Shown here piece by piece: positions 16,000-23,480 of a stretch of 64,000 nt of DNA. Within the stretch, counting starts at the first letter, position 1. Each line of letters begins with the position of its first letter. Below the pieces are notes generated by a model. It was given only the letters and a program-made list of their open reading frames with translations, had not been told where the DNA came from and made no database searches. Position numbers and translations under genes: made by a program. Source of the stretch: a virus; the IMG/VR virus record IMGVR_UViG_3300009091_000012, positions 24,205 to 88,204 of that record, one strand, 5' to 3'.

Positions 16000-17456
16000 A
16001 CGTTAATGCCGCCCTTGAGCGCTGCTTGAGCGAGCTTTCGCTCTCTGGCTTTTTTGATCGCTTGGCTGGCTTTGTTGATTCCTTTGTCTGCGGCAGTCCA
16101 GGCTGCGGTATCGATGACTGTGCTGCGGACAAAAGGACTGCGGACGAACTTGCTGGCAGCGGCAATAACCGGGCGTCCGAATCGGGCAAGAATCCCTACT
16201 GCGGGTCCGATCTCGGTAAGGTTGGCCCTACGCTCGAAGGCAGAGGCATGCATGCGCCTCTTTCTGGTGAGGGCATTGACACCGGCATTGAGTGCCATAC
16301 TTGTCCCGACTTCCTTAGCAACAGTTCGCACGATGGGTTTTGCTGCGAATCTGGTAGCAGCAGCGCGAAGTCCAGCTCCCAGGGCGACACGACCAGCAGC
16401 AGCAACAACTGGAGCGGCTACTAGGGGGTTTTCGGTGATGTCATCGGTGGCATCGATGTCGGCCATCAGTCCCATGCCTTGTGCTGCCCTTTTTGCCCCA
16501 CTCCTACCCATGATGATCGGATTCCCTGTTGCTGCCCCTAAAGCCATCCGGATTTTACCCGCTTCATAGATTCGGGCAGCGGCATTGATCACTGGATCCT
16601 CGATGTCATCACCAACAACGGTTTTTTTGGTGTTGGTCTTAGTCTTCTGGTTTAGCTTGATGGGACCGGCAGCTTTTGCGTTTTGCGTTCGGATTTTCCC
16701 CCCATCCTGACTCAGCATGAGAGCGGTGTGGGCCGTGTGTTGAGGGTGGAGTTTGGTATAGGCAGACCCAGCTTGGGGTTTCGCTTTTGCAGCTTCCATG
16801 ATGTCCTCGTGAGTGGGCTTAGGTTTATGCGGTGTCTTAGCCCGGAAATGCCCGGTGCCAAGCTCTTGCTCCTGACCGAGTTGCTTTAACTTGGCGGCAT
16901 ATTCGGGGTCACGGCGAATCTTGGCTCGCATGGTCAGTTCGTGGGAGCCAACGTCAACGGCGGTTCTCTGGGCAGTCTGTGAGAGTGTTTCACCTGTCCA
17001 TCTAAGTAAAGGGTGCCGAGAGAGCAGTCGCTTGGTTGCCCCTTTCAGGACACGGTATTTATGCCCACCGGGGAGGCTTTTGGCCCCAACACGGATATGT
17101 TGCAAAGCTCGCTTGGGCCACTTTTTCCATCGTTTGATCACGCCCGACCTGAGCATGACATCTTTCGGCCCCATCGGCCTTTCGTCTTCCTCAACTCGCC
17201 TACGATAAATCAAGGGAGCTTCCTCTTTAAAGCGCTTTTTGGCATAGCGCTTTTCCCGCCAGTCTACGTACTTGTTGACACCCTTTTGACGGGTGTCTTC
17301 ACCTTTTTGGATACCGATCATTTGGGCGGCTTGGACCGCAACACCCCCTGGATACGTGTTTTTGAAGGCTTCGGCTTGCCGTCTGAAGCCCCAATATAGC
17401 CCGTATGAGTCAGGTGTTTCGGAACCTTGGTGTTTTGGGCGTCCAGATGCAGGCAT
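15996..17456 (-). CDS. Large basic Ala/Lys-rich unknown protein, only minus-strand gene
   Basis: 486 aa read right to left, with AGGAGA 6 nt before its ATG, so it is a genuine gene. Very basic, rich in Lys, Arg and Ala. The first about 300 residues are hydrophilic. Residues about 330-420 contain several Ala/Gly/Val-rich moderately hydrophobic helices (for example VAAPVVAAAGRVALGAGLRA), and the end is again Lys/Arg-rich. No known domain. The pattern of a basic protein with Ala-rich amphipathic helices resembles virion-internal or ejected proteins, but its place among replication genes argues for caution. It converges on the primase with 4 nt overlap and no terminator between. Confidence 0.7.
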   Translation of the reverse strand: MPASGRPKHQGSETPDSYGLYWGFRRQAEAFKNTYPGGVAVQAAQMIGIQKGEDTRQKGVNKYVDWREKRYAKKRFKEEAPLIYRRRVEEDERPMGPKDVMLRSGVIKRWKKWPKRALQHIRVGAKSLPGGHKYRVLKGATKRLLSRHPLLRWTGETLSQTAQRTAVDVGSHELTMRAKIRRDPEYAAKLKQLGQEQELGTGHFRAKTPHKPKPTHEDIMEAAKAKPQAGSAYTKLHPQHTAHTALMLSQDGGKIRTQNAKAAGPIKLNQKTKTNTKKTVVGDDIEDPVINAAARIYEAGKIRMALGAATGNPIIMGRSGAKRAAQGMGLMADIDATDDITENPLVAAPVVAAAGRVALGAGLRAAATRFAAKPIVRTVAKEVGTSMALNAGVNALTRKRRMHASAFERRANLTEIGPAVGILARFGRPVIAAASKFVRSPFVRSTVIDTAAWTAADKGINKASQAIKKARERKLAQAALKGGINV

Positions 17457-17537
17457 ATCTGTCTCCTATCACGTGTAATAAAGCGATTTTACCAATTGGG
17501 CTTCCGGGAGAGGTTTTTTGCGTCATACCGGAGCTGA

Positions 17538-17600
17538 TTCTGGGAGTCCCAGAACCCGTTCTGGGACAGTTAAGTGCTTGAAAACACATCGTTTCTGGGA
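17538..17600. repeat. TTCTGGGA operator-like repeats with 17-bp palindrome
   Basis: TTCTGGGA-G-TCCCAGAA is a perfect 8+1+8 palindrome at 17538-17554. The half-site recurs at 17559-17566 (21 bp from the first) and 17593-17600. Confidence 0.55.
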
Positions 17601-17632
17601 ATCTAGGAGCCATTATTTTGAAAAGCGTTTTA

Positions 17633-17668
17633 GGGGGGGTCGGGGCGGGGGGGTCGGGTAGGGTTGGG
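17633..17668 (+). other. Strong G-quadruplex-type motif
   Basis: G7-TC-G4-C-G7-TC-G3-TA-G3-TT-G3 on the + strand: six G-tracts with 1-2 nt loops, more than the four needed for a quadruplex. Confidence 0.6.
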
Positions 17669-17942
17669 CACTCGCGGAGAATCATTCAACACGCCTGAAA
17701 AGCCTATCGTGGCTTATGCTTTCTCAGGACGGGCGAGATGGTAGAGAATGGGCATAGGCACGGGAGCGCCCGCTCCCGCGTGTCAGAGAGATCCTCGGCT
17801 CTCTCTGCGTCTCTGCGTCGCATTTCCCCCGACTGCCACAACTGTGGGTGGTTCTGCTCCAAGCGCCGGGAATTCACTCCGGCCTGGGGGTGGGGTACGC
17901 CCACGCAACCGGCAACCTCGTTGCCAGAAGGAAAGGTCCGCT

Positions 17943-18365
17943 ATGACCAAGCGCCAGTCGTCCAAGTCCACGAAGTCCAACGCGAACACCGCCGACCCCA
18001 TCGTCCCGATCTACATGTACGTGACCCTGCTCGTGCTCACCCAGGGTGGTGAGTGGAAGCGGCACCAGGACACCGTCAGCGACCTCAAGGCGATCCGCAA
18101 CGCCTACCTGCCCACCGACCGCATCGACTGCTCGAAGGTGAAGGCGATGCTCGACGAGTCGCCCGGTGTGAAGATCGAGATGCCGCTGTCCCGTGAGGGT
18201 GTGGCCAACCTCGTCGCGAAGCTCGACGCCGTCCCGGTCACGTCGCTCGACGAGGCGGCGCGGCTGCTCAAGGCCAAGGCCCGCATCGAGCGGATGGTGG
18301 CCTACAAGTCGGCGGTGCCCGCCGTGTCGAAGGTCGTGCTCCGTGCCGGTTACGCCATCAAGTAG
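17943..18365 (+). CDS. Unknown protein, first gene of GC-rich block (140 aa)
   Basis: ATG 17943 is chosen because AGAAGGAAAGG precedes it and codon use is typical of the block from here on; the 65-codon upstream extension is made of hairpins. The N-terminus is Ser/Thr/Lys-rich and probably disordered, then a hydrophobic patch (PIVPIYMYVTLLVLTQGG) and a helical, Lys-rich C-terminal half. Almost every codon ends in C or G, unlike the genes before 17.5 kb. Function unknown. Confidence 0.6.
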   Translation: MTKRQSSKSTKSNANTADPIVPIYMYVTLLVLTQGGEWKRHQDTVSDLKAIRNAYLPTDRIDCSKVKAMLDESPGVKIEMPLSREGVANLVAKLDAVPVTSLDEAARLLKAKARIERMVAYKSAVPAVSKVVLRAGYAIK

Positions 18366-18372
18366 ATACTCT

Positions 18373-18397
18373 CGAACCCCCCGCCGAGGGGGGGTTC
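18373..18397 (+). terminator. Hairpin after the 17943 gene
   Basis: GAACCCCCC / GGGGGGTTC, 9-bp stem, just after the stop codon; only a short T/C tail, so termination may be partial. Confidence 0.5.
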
Positions 18398-18473
18398 TTC
18401 GAAGCCACTCAGCCCTGGGGTGGTTTCGGAGAACCCGCAACATCAACGCTCGGCTCAACGAAAGGGGTTGCCT

Positions 18474-18845
18474 GTGGCACAGAAATTCTATCAACGCATC
18501 GACTGGAACGGCGGAGGCGTGACGCACGTCTTCAAGCTGTTCCTCTGGACCATCGCCTTCGGGTGGTTCGGCAACTGCACCCCCCGGACGCTTCAATTCC
18601 AGCGCACGGGTCGCGTCCTGGAGATCGCCTACGTTCACAAGAACCTGCGGGACACCGTGCTGTGGTTCAACCTCGGTCGGCACCGGTACGACGAGAATGG
18701 TAGGCGGCTCACGTACCGGTTCGCCTGGAACTCGGAGTGGATCGCCGGTCGGTGGGGGAAGTCTCTCGAAGATGAGGGGCCGTGCCCTCGTCACCCTGAC
18801 GCCGTCATCTACGATGGGTGGCTCGGCTACCACCTGTGGGTTTGA
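18474..18845 (+). CDS. Unknown Trp-rich protein (123 aa)
   Basis: GTG 18474 is preferred because it follows GAAAGGGG by 7 nt, the same signal as in the next genes. Rich in Trp, Tyr and Arg, with one mildly hydrophobic segment near residues 15-30 and strands such as LTYRFAWNSEWIAGRWG. No recognised domain. It lies between two hairpins. Confidence 0.55.
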   Translation: MAQKFYQRIDWNGGGVTHVFKLFLWTIAFGWFGNCTPRTLQFQRTGRVLEIAYVHKNLRDTVLWFNLGRHRYDENGRRLTYRFAWNSEWIAGRWGKSLEDEGPCPRHPDAVIYDGWLGYHLWV

Positions 18846-18851
18846 AGGCGA

Positions 18852-18892
18852 AACGGGGCGAAAGCCCCGTTGTACCGGGTGGTTCCCGGTAC
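18852..18892 (+). other. Two tandem 8-bp hairpins
   Basis: AACGGGGC-GAAA-GCCCCGTT (GNRA tetraloop) is directly followed by GTACCGGG-5 nt-CCCGGTAC. They separate two genes; there is no U-tract, so RNA processing or stability elements are as likely as termination. Confidence 0.6.
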
Positions 18893-18937
18893 CTGATGAG
18901 CCAGCCGCTCGACTTCGTCTTTGAAAGGGGTATGCCT

Positions 18938-19324
18938 ATGTCCGTTCCAGGGTATCCGGTCGTGTACTCGACCGAAGAGGACAGCGACAAGGGCGTCAAA
19001 GTCCATTGCGCTGTCTGCGGTCGAGACTACAAGGGGGATTCCCCCCACCAAGCGTACGGTTGCGCGTCGTCCATCGACAACGGTCAGATCTCCGGGGGCT
19101 ACGGTTCCGTCGTCGCCGATTTCACCATCTTCAATATCGTGCAGGACTTCGGAGTCACCCAAGGCGACATCTGCGACGAGTGCATCCTCAACCTCTTCGA
19201 CGCGGGCAAGATCATCCACGTCAAGAACGAGTTGCCCGAGGACAGCGAGCGCCCGTTCAACTCGAAGTACTATCGCCAGTATCTCGACAGCGTCAAGCAC
19301 GAGATCGAGTTCTACGGGAACTAG
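18938..19324 (+). CDS. Unknown Cys-pair protein (128 aa)
   Basis: ATG 18938 is 7 nt after GAAAGGGG; an in-frame ATG at 18932 is too close. Cys pairs CAVC near residues 24-27 and CDEC near 76-79 could bind one zinc ion. The C-terminal region is helical. Function unknown. Confidence 0.55.
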   Translation: MSVPGYPVVYSTEEDSDKGVKVHCAVCGRDYKGDSPHQAYGCASSIDNGQISGGYGSVVADFTIFNIVQDFGVTQGDICDECILNLFDAGKIIHVKNELPEDSERPFNSKYYRQYLDSVKHEIEFYGN

Positions 19325-19335
19325 GGAGCTGCATC

Positions 19336-19620
19336 ATGGCACTCCCTCTGACCGAGGAACTTGGTGACCTGAAGCTGCGCGAGTTGTACGAGGCGCTGAA
19401 AGCGCTCGTGTATCGCGACGAGTACTGCACCGACAACGAGCATGGTATCGCGAACTACGTCCTCGAACACGGCCCGACGCGCATCCACCTGTACCGCTAC
19501 TTGGGGGGCGTGACCTTCGTCCTCACCTTGACGTACACCCCGATCGGCGGGCCGCAGCGCGTCTTAGAATTCGTTGACCAAGTGGAGGACGGCCAGTTCT
19601 TCATGCTCACTTCGCTGTAA
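19336..19620 (+). CDS. Unknown small protein (94 aa)
   Basis: ATG 19336 follows AGGGAGCTG. A helical N-terminal half (LKLRELYEALKALVYRDEYC) is followed by beta-like YLGGVTFVLTLTYTPIGG. No domain recognised. Codon use matches the GC-rich block. Confidence 0.55.
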   Translation: MALPLTEELGDLKLRELYEALKALVYRDEYCTDNEHGIANYVLEHGPTRIHLYRYLGGVTFVLTLTYTPIGGPQRVLEFVDQVEDGQFFMLTSL

Positions 19621-19694
19621 ACCCTCGATAGCGTCGAGTACCGCGTATCTTGTTGATCTATCAGCAGTTTCCAACTCAGGAAAGGGGACATACT

Positions 19695-20504
19695 GTGTCC
19701 AATCTGACTCCCAGTCGCATCGCCTGCTTCGACCGCTTCGCGGAGCGAGTCGAAGACTTCCTCAACGCGAACTCCAAGCCCTCGAAGAACGGTCACCGCT
19801 CCCTCATCGCGGCGATCTTCGAGGTCATCGTGACCATCTGCTTCCGACCCACCGCCCTCGCGCCGGTCATGCACAACGGCGTGTCGCTCCAGGCCACGGG
19901 CATGACCAAGCGGCGCTTCCAGCTCCGCGCCCCCAAGACGCTGCCGAACGGCAAGCCCAACCCGAAGGCCGACATGCTGATCTTCGATCGGGCGACCGGC
20001 AACCCGGTGTACTCGAAGGCCCACGCCCAGATGTACACCGCCAAGGCGTTCCGGGAGTGGCGGGCAACGCAGACTGGTCTCAAGACCCCCGAGACCGTGT
20101 ACGTCGTCAACTGGGACAAGGTCTCCCAGGCCAAGCAGCAGGGTCTCGCCAAGTCCTTCCCGCCCAAGCGCGACGGCAAGCCCGAGTTCGTGCCCCAGGT
20201 CGTCGGCATCCTGCTCCGGAAGGGCAACAAGCCCGCCAAGGGCGAGAAGCGCCACTCGTGGCAGCGGCTCATGCTCGTCGTGGTCGGCAAGTACGGCGAG
20301 TTCGGCACCTGCGTGATCCCGAACGCCGCCGTCTGGCAGTCGGGCTGCGTCAAGGCGCTGGGTGAGGCGATCGGTTGCCCCGAGGCCGACATCCCGGTCT
20401 GGGACGACGAGAACGAGGCCCAGTTCGCCGCCCAGTTCTCCAAGGCCGCCAACGCGGTGATGGAGGCGCAGCGGCACGGCATCGACCTCGACTTCGACTT
20501 CTAG
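19695..20504 (+). CDS. Unknown basic protein (269 aa)
   Basis: GTG 19695 is 7 nt after GAAAGGGG. The largest product of the first GC-rich cassettes: Lys-rich N-terminal half, beta-rich middle (KRHSWQRLMLVVVGKYGEFG), acidic C-terminal tail ending in DLDFDF. The acidic-aromatic end resembles the protein-interaction tails of some ssDNA-binding proteins, but no OB-fold motif was recognised. A terminator follows. Function unknown. Confidence 0.6.
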   Translation: MSNLTPSRIACFDRFAERVEDFLNANSKPSKNGHRSLIAAIFEVIVTICFRPTALAPVMHNGVSLQATGMTKRRFQLRAPKTLPNGKPNPKADMLIFDRATGNPVYSKAHAQMYTAKAFREWRATQTGLKTPETVYVVNWDKVSQAKQQGLAKSFPPKRDGKPEFVPQVVGILLRKGNKPAKGEKRHSWQRLMLVVVGKYGEFGTCVIPNAAVWQSGCVKALGEAIGCPEADIPVWDDENEAQFAAQFSKAANAVMEAQRHGIDLDFDF

Positions 20505-20514
20505 TCGAGCTAAC

Positions 20515-20545
20515 GAGGGGGCCTCGTGGCCCCCTCACTTTTTCG
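20515..20545 (+). terminator. Rho-independent terminator
   Basis: GAGGGGGCC / GGCCCCCTC perfect 9-bp stem, 4-nt loop, then ACTTTTT. Confidence 0.85.
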
Positions 20546-20591
20546 AAAGCTCTTGGCAATGGAGCCGAGCGCTTTCGAGAAAGGGGATCTT

Positions 20592-20894
20592 ATGGCCTTG
20601 ACCAAGGACTTCGACAACGTGCCCAGGAAGTTCTTCGGGGGGAGCCGCACCCCGAAGGCGGTCAGTGTGGACCTCTGTGTCCACCCCGAGGACCGCAACC
20701 GCCCGCTCCAGGTCAGCAGCATTCTCTGCCGCACCTACAAGGGGCGGGTCACCAAGGACGAGCTGCGACGGATCAAGTTCGCCCTGGACGAGGTCCAGGC
20801 GGTGCTCGTCATGAACAAGCTTCAGGGCCAGAGGCTGACCGCTATGGCGTGGTTCCCCCGCTACGGGTGGCACGTCGTGGCGAGGAAGGACTAG
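20592..20894 (+). CDS. Unknown small basic protein (100 aa)
   Basis: ATG 20592 lies behind GAAAGGGG with the 7-nt spacing shared by the neighbours. A basic N-terminus, a helical centre (KDELRRIKFALDEVQAVLVM) and an aromatic end. No domain recognised. Confidence 0.55.
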   Translation: MALTKDFDNVPRKFFGGSRTPKAVSVDLCVHPEDRNRPLQVSSILCRTYKGRVTKDELRRIKFALDEVQAVLVMNKLQGQRLTAMAWFPRYGWHVVARKD

Positions 20895-20896
20895 CC

Positions 20897-21094
20897 ATGC
20901 CCGAGCCGGAGCTGACCGTCGAGAAGCTGCTCGACTTCTTGGAGGACGTGCTCTTCACGTTGATCGTAGACGAGCACCTGCACCCCGATCACGATCCGGA
21001 TTGCGGGTGCGTCTACGGGCACATCAAGAAGGTGCTCGGCCCCGAGCGCACGGTGAGGATCGTGGCCGATGCCAAGCGCTGCATGAGCGAGTAG
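20897..21094 (+). CDS. Unknown small acidic protein (65 aa)
   Basis: Begins 3 nt after the previous stop, so probably coupled. It is His/Asp/Cys-rich in the middle (HLHPDHDPDCGC), a possible metal site. Unknown function. Confidence 0.5.
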   Translation: MPEPELTVEKLLDFLEDVLFTLIVDEHLHPDHDPDCGCVYGHIKKVLGPERTVRIVADAKRCMSE

Positions 21095-21105
21095 GACTGT
21101 TCATA

Positions 21106-21128
21106 CAACGCCCCTACATGGGGCGTTG
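21106..21128 (+). terminator. Strong hairpin between genes
   Basis: CAACGCCCC-TACAT-GGGGCGTTG, perfect 9-bp stem, followed by TCTGG rather than a T-run; may terminate weakly or protect mRNA. Confidence 0.5.
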
Positions 21129-21175
21129 TCTGGATCAGCTCCCCCTGGTCCAAATACAATCTTGGAGGTGCCGAT

Positions 21176-21382
21176 ATGGCATTCAAGGGGACCGTCAGCG
21201 TTCGCATGGGCCGGAACTGGATCGAGACCACCGAGCAGGTGCGCCCGGTGACCAGCCAGGACCGGGTCAAGTTGGGCTACGCCAACTTGGCGCTGCACCA
21301 GTTCAACGCGGTGCGCGAGGTGTCCAGCACGGAGAAGGACATCCTCACCCCCTGCAACACCAACCCTGAGTCCCTCAAGTAG
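21176..21382 (+). CDS. Unknown small protein (68 aa)
   Basis: ATG 21176 follows TTGGAGGTG. Basic, no membrane segment, no recognised domain. Its stop codon lies inside a 9-bp hairpin. Unknown function. Confidence 0.55.
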   Translation: MAFKGTVSVRMGRNWIETTEQVRPVTSQDRVKLGYANLALHQFNAVREVSSTEKDILTPCNTNPESLK

Positions 21383-21389
21383 GGACTCA
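21367..21389 (+). other. 9-bp hairpin containing a stop codon
   Basis: TGAGTCCCT-CAAGT-AGGGACTCA: the stem covers the last codons and the TAG of the 68-aa gene. No T-run. Confidence 0.55.
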
Positions 21390-21546
21390 TGTTAGCGCCT
21401 ATCCGCCTGGATAGCTCTCGCTTCGGGTTCTATCTGATCTGGGCACAGCCTGTCACGGCGTGGGGCGGTCGGGGGAATCCCCATCCACATCCACGTGATC
21501 GCGTGGTAGACTGTGCCTGTCCGACTCTTCACCTCGGGAGGTGATT

Positions 21547-22287
21547 ATGCCTGCGATCGAGGAACCGGACCCCCAGAAGGTCTACGCCAGCGGAGGACTC
21601 ACGTCCTACGGCGTAGTCCAACTCATCATCAACCAGCTTCTGGGGGGGCTGCGAAAGCCCGACCTGGAAATCCTCGCCAGCTTCGTCAACCACCGCCTCG
21701 CCAACTTCCCCTGTCACTGGAAGAAGGACTTCGCGACCATCGAGGATGTCTTCACCCTGTGGGAGAAGGTCGCCTTGGAGCAGGGGAACACCGTTTCGGT
21801 CATCAAGAAGTTGCGTGACCGCACCGGCTGGGGGCTGCGGGAAGCCAAGGAAGCCACCGACGCCTACAAGGCGGCACTGGCGAAGAAGGAGATCGATCCT
21901 CTGACAAGGGAGATCCCCTTGTGGATGGACGAGGACGAAGACCCCAACGACTGTATCACCGCGAAAGAGCGGCGGCTGATCTTCGAACAGATGCTGAAGG
22001 GTGACAGCACATGGGCGCTGATGAACCCCGAAGGCATCGACCAGATCGCCCAATGCGAGTGCCTCAACAGCATTCGGGAGCGGCACCAGAGTTCGTCATG
22101 GTCTCTGATCGACGCCAAGATGCTGTTCGACGCGGTCGCCAGGGACATTCGCGCCGGGAAGATCTCGAAACCCGCCGTGCAACTGGTCGAAGAACCCGAG
22201 CCGGAAGACCTCGACGCTGCCATCCGGAGCGGAGAGATCGAAGGCGTGATCGAGTTCAAGGAACTCGACGGACAACTACTGGAGTAG
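21547..22287 (+). CDS. Unknown protein with ribosomal L7/L12-like C-terminal-domain motif (246 aa)
   Basis: ATG 21547 follows CGGGAGGTG. Residues about 78-105 read VSVIKKLRDRTGWGLREAKE, which parallels the helix-loop-helix signature of the L7/L12 C-terminal domain (VIKxVRExTGLGLKEAKxxV). In L7/L12 this surface recruits translation factors. Flanking parts are an N-terminal helical region and an acidic C-terminal half with no known motif. It could bind host translation GTPases or simply reuse the fold. First gene after the hairpin-separated cassettes and head of a tightly packed run. Confidence 0.6.
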   Translation: MPAIEEPDPQKVYASGGLTSYGVVQLIINQLLGGLRKPDLEILASFVNHRLANFPCHWKKDFATIEDVFTLWEKVALEQGNTVSVIKKLRDRTGWGLREAKEATDAYKAALAKKEIDPLTREIPLWMDEDEDPNDCITAKERRLIFEQMLKGDSTWALMNPEGIDQIAQCECLNSIRERHQSSSWSLIDAKMLFDAVARDIRAGKISKPAVQLVEEPEPEDLDAAIRSGEIEGVIEFKELDGQLLE

Positions 22288-22289
22288 CC

Positions 22290-22550
22290 ATGAGCACCTT
22301 TCGGATCGAGCAACTGGAACCTCTCCCCCCGGACGAGAACCCGTTCCTGCACGACCGGTTCCACATGGGCAACTCCCTGGGGAGCAACGTCATGCTCATG
22401 TACCGGGGTTCCGGGGAAGACCAGCCTGCGGACTACCTTATCGTCGTTCATATCCCGACCGGCCAGCGGCTGAAGATCACCTTCCCGGAGGCCAGACCGG
22501 ACATTCTCGACGGTGGGGTCATGAGCAGGCTGTTGGGAGGTGTGTCGTGA
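22290..22550 (+). CDS. Unknown small protein (86 aa)
   Basis: ATG 22290 follows CTGGAGTAG, whose TAG is the stop of the L7/L12-like gene. Beta-rich centre (YLIVVHIPTGQRLKITFPEA). Ends in a GTGA overlap with the next gene. Unknown. Confidence 0.5.
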   Translation: MSTFRIEQLEPLPPDENPFLHDRFHMGNSLGSNVMLMYRGSGEDQPADYLIVVHIPTGQRLKITFPEARPDILDGGVMSRLLGGVS

Positions 22551-22858
22551 GAGCGATCAGGAACCCGAAGCTCGTCACTCAGGCGATTCAGGAGGCGATG
22601 CTCATTGTCTCCGATCTGCGGGTGGGGCAGCTTCTGGCCAACGCCATGCAGTGGTACAACGAGCGGGAGGGCAAGCACTCCCGATTCATGGACAAGCATG
22701 GCTCACCGGACCTGTACTACGTTGAAGACATCGAACTTGCCAACATCATCCAGATGTACGTGATGTCCCTTGACTGCCCCAAGTGCGCGGGCAAGGGTGG
22801 CAAGCACTTTCTCGATTGCCCCGTGTGGGAGCACAACCAGAAGAAGGAGGCAGAGTGA
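22547..22858 (+). CDS. Unknown protein with C-terminal zinc-type Cys cluster (103 aa)
   Basis: GTG 22547 overlaps the previous stop. Helical through about residue 75, then CPKCAGKGGKHFLDC, resembling one DnaJ-type CxxCxGxG unit. Unknown function. Confidence 0.5.
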   Translation: MRAIRNPKLVTQAIQEAMLIVSDLRVGQLLANAMQWYNEREGKHSRFMDKHGSPDLYYVEDIELANIIQMYVMSLDCPKCAGKGGKHFLDCPVWEHNQKKEAE

Positions 22859-22859
22859 T

Positions 22860-23114
22860 ATGAAGACCAAGCAAGAGCGTCAGGACGCGGCGAAGCAGTT
22901 CATCGTGGAGCGCAGCAAGCGTTCCCCGAAGGAGCAGTGGCAGCGGCTGGACGCGAAGTTCGGTGTCTACGAGGGTGCCCGCAAGGAGCGGAAGCGTCTG
23001 CTGAAGCAGATGGGTGCTCCGGTGTGCGAGTACTGCGAGGGCAAGGGGTGCAGTCGCTGTCATTACTCCGGGTACTTCGTCAATTTCGCGTACGGGGAGG
23101 CCCCAAATGGCTGA
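22860..23114 (+). CDS. Small basic protein with DnaJ-like zinc motif (84 aa)
   Basis: Starts just after the previous stop. Lys/Arg-rich helical N-terminal two-thirds, then CEYCEGKGCSRCHYSG, a compact CxxCxGxG-CxxCxxSG pair resembling half of the DnaJ zinc centre. Could bind nucleic acid or protein. Unknown. Confidence 0.5.
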   Translation: MKTKQERQDAAKQFIVERSKRSPKEQWQRLDAKFGVYEGARKERKRLLKQMGAPVCEYCEGKGCSRCHYSGYFVNFAYGEAPNG

Positions 23115-23391
23115 GTACATCAACACCTACGAGGCGTGCTCCGTCCACAAAAATGGTCATTCGGGCCATTGTGAGAAGTGCGAGACGGAGAACGTGCGTG
23201 GCTTGCTGCGCGAGGTGGTCAACTCCGAGATGATGGAGCCGGATGAGTTCGGCAACATCACGCTTTTCGTCAAGCCGGAGCTGTGGGGCAAGATCGTGGT
23301 GCTCCGCACTGTCCCGGTTCCTGTCCGCACCGCCTACGAGATGACGGATGCGGCCACGGCCACCGGGATGTATGACCACGACACGGAGTGA
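23107..23391 (+). CDS. Unknown Cys/His-rich small protein (94 aa)
   Basis: ATG 23107 overlaps the previous stop by 8 nt, behind GGGGAGG. N-terminal CSVHKNGHSGHCEKC is a likely zinc site; the remainder is beta-like. Function unknown. Confidence 0.5.
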   Translation: MAEYINTYEACSVHKNGHSGHCEKCETENVRGLLREVVNSEMMEPDEFGNITLFVKPELWGKIVVLRTVPVPVRTAYEMTDAATATGMYDHDTE

Positions 23392-23395
23392 GACC

Positions 23396-23476
23396 ATGAA
23401 GTGGATACTCATTCTGTTGCTGTTGACGTTCTTCGGCATGAAGTGGCTCGACCGGCTGTCCCACCCAAGAAGGTGA
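23396..23476 (+). CDS. 26-aa single-span membrane microprotein
   Basis: MKWILILLLLTFFGMKWLDR then LSHPRR: one transmembrane helix with a basic end. It starts 4 nt after one stop and ends 4 nt before the next ATG, so it is embedded in the operon. Unknown. Confidence 0.4.
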   Translation: MKWILILLLLTFFGMKWLDRLSHPRR

Positions 23477-23480
23477 AGCC

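Larger units (their letters stand above)
17457..17942. other. Divergent intergenic region with G-runs, palindrome and hairpins
   Basis: 486 nt between the minus-strand gene and the GC-rich block. Nearest the minus gene is its SD, then a 17-bp palindrome and two further copies of its half-site (17538-17600), then a run of six G-tracts (17633-17668). Several hairpins follow: CCTGA / TCAGG with inner AAAGCC / GGCTT (17694-17725), CGGGAGCG / CGCTCCCG (17761-17778), CAGAGAG / CTCTCTG (about 17784-17807), and GGCAAC / GTTGCC just before the SD of the 17943 gene. No clear sigma70 promoter was found in either direction. Confidence 0.6.

Noticed and set aside
17748-17942. 65-codon N-terminal extension of the 140-aa gene
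   Set aside because: The stretch is a chain of hairpins with different composition, and a good SD sits before ATG 17943.
17874-18833. 319-aa minus-strand ORF
   Set aside because: High GC3 in the + strand genes leaves the antisense frame open; Pro/Arg/Leu-rich shadow without an SD.
19497-20477. 326-aa minus-strand ORF
   Set aside because: Same GC3 effect over the 269-aa gene; Leu/Gly/Val-rich shadow.
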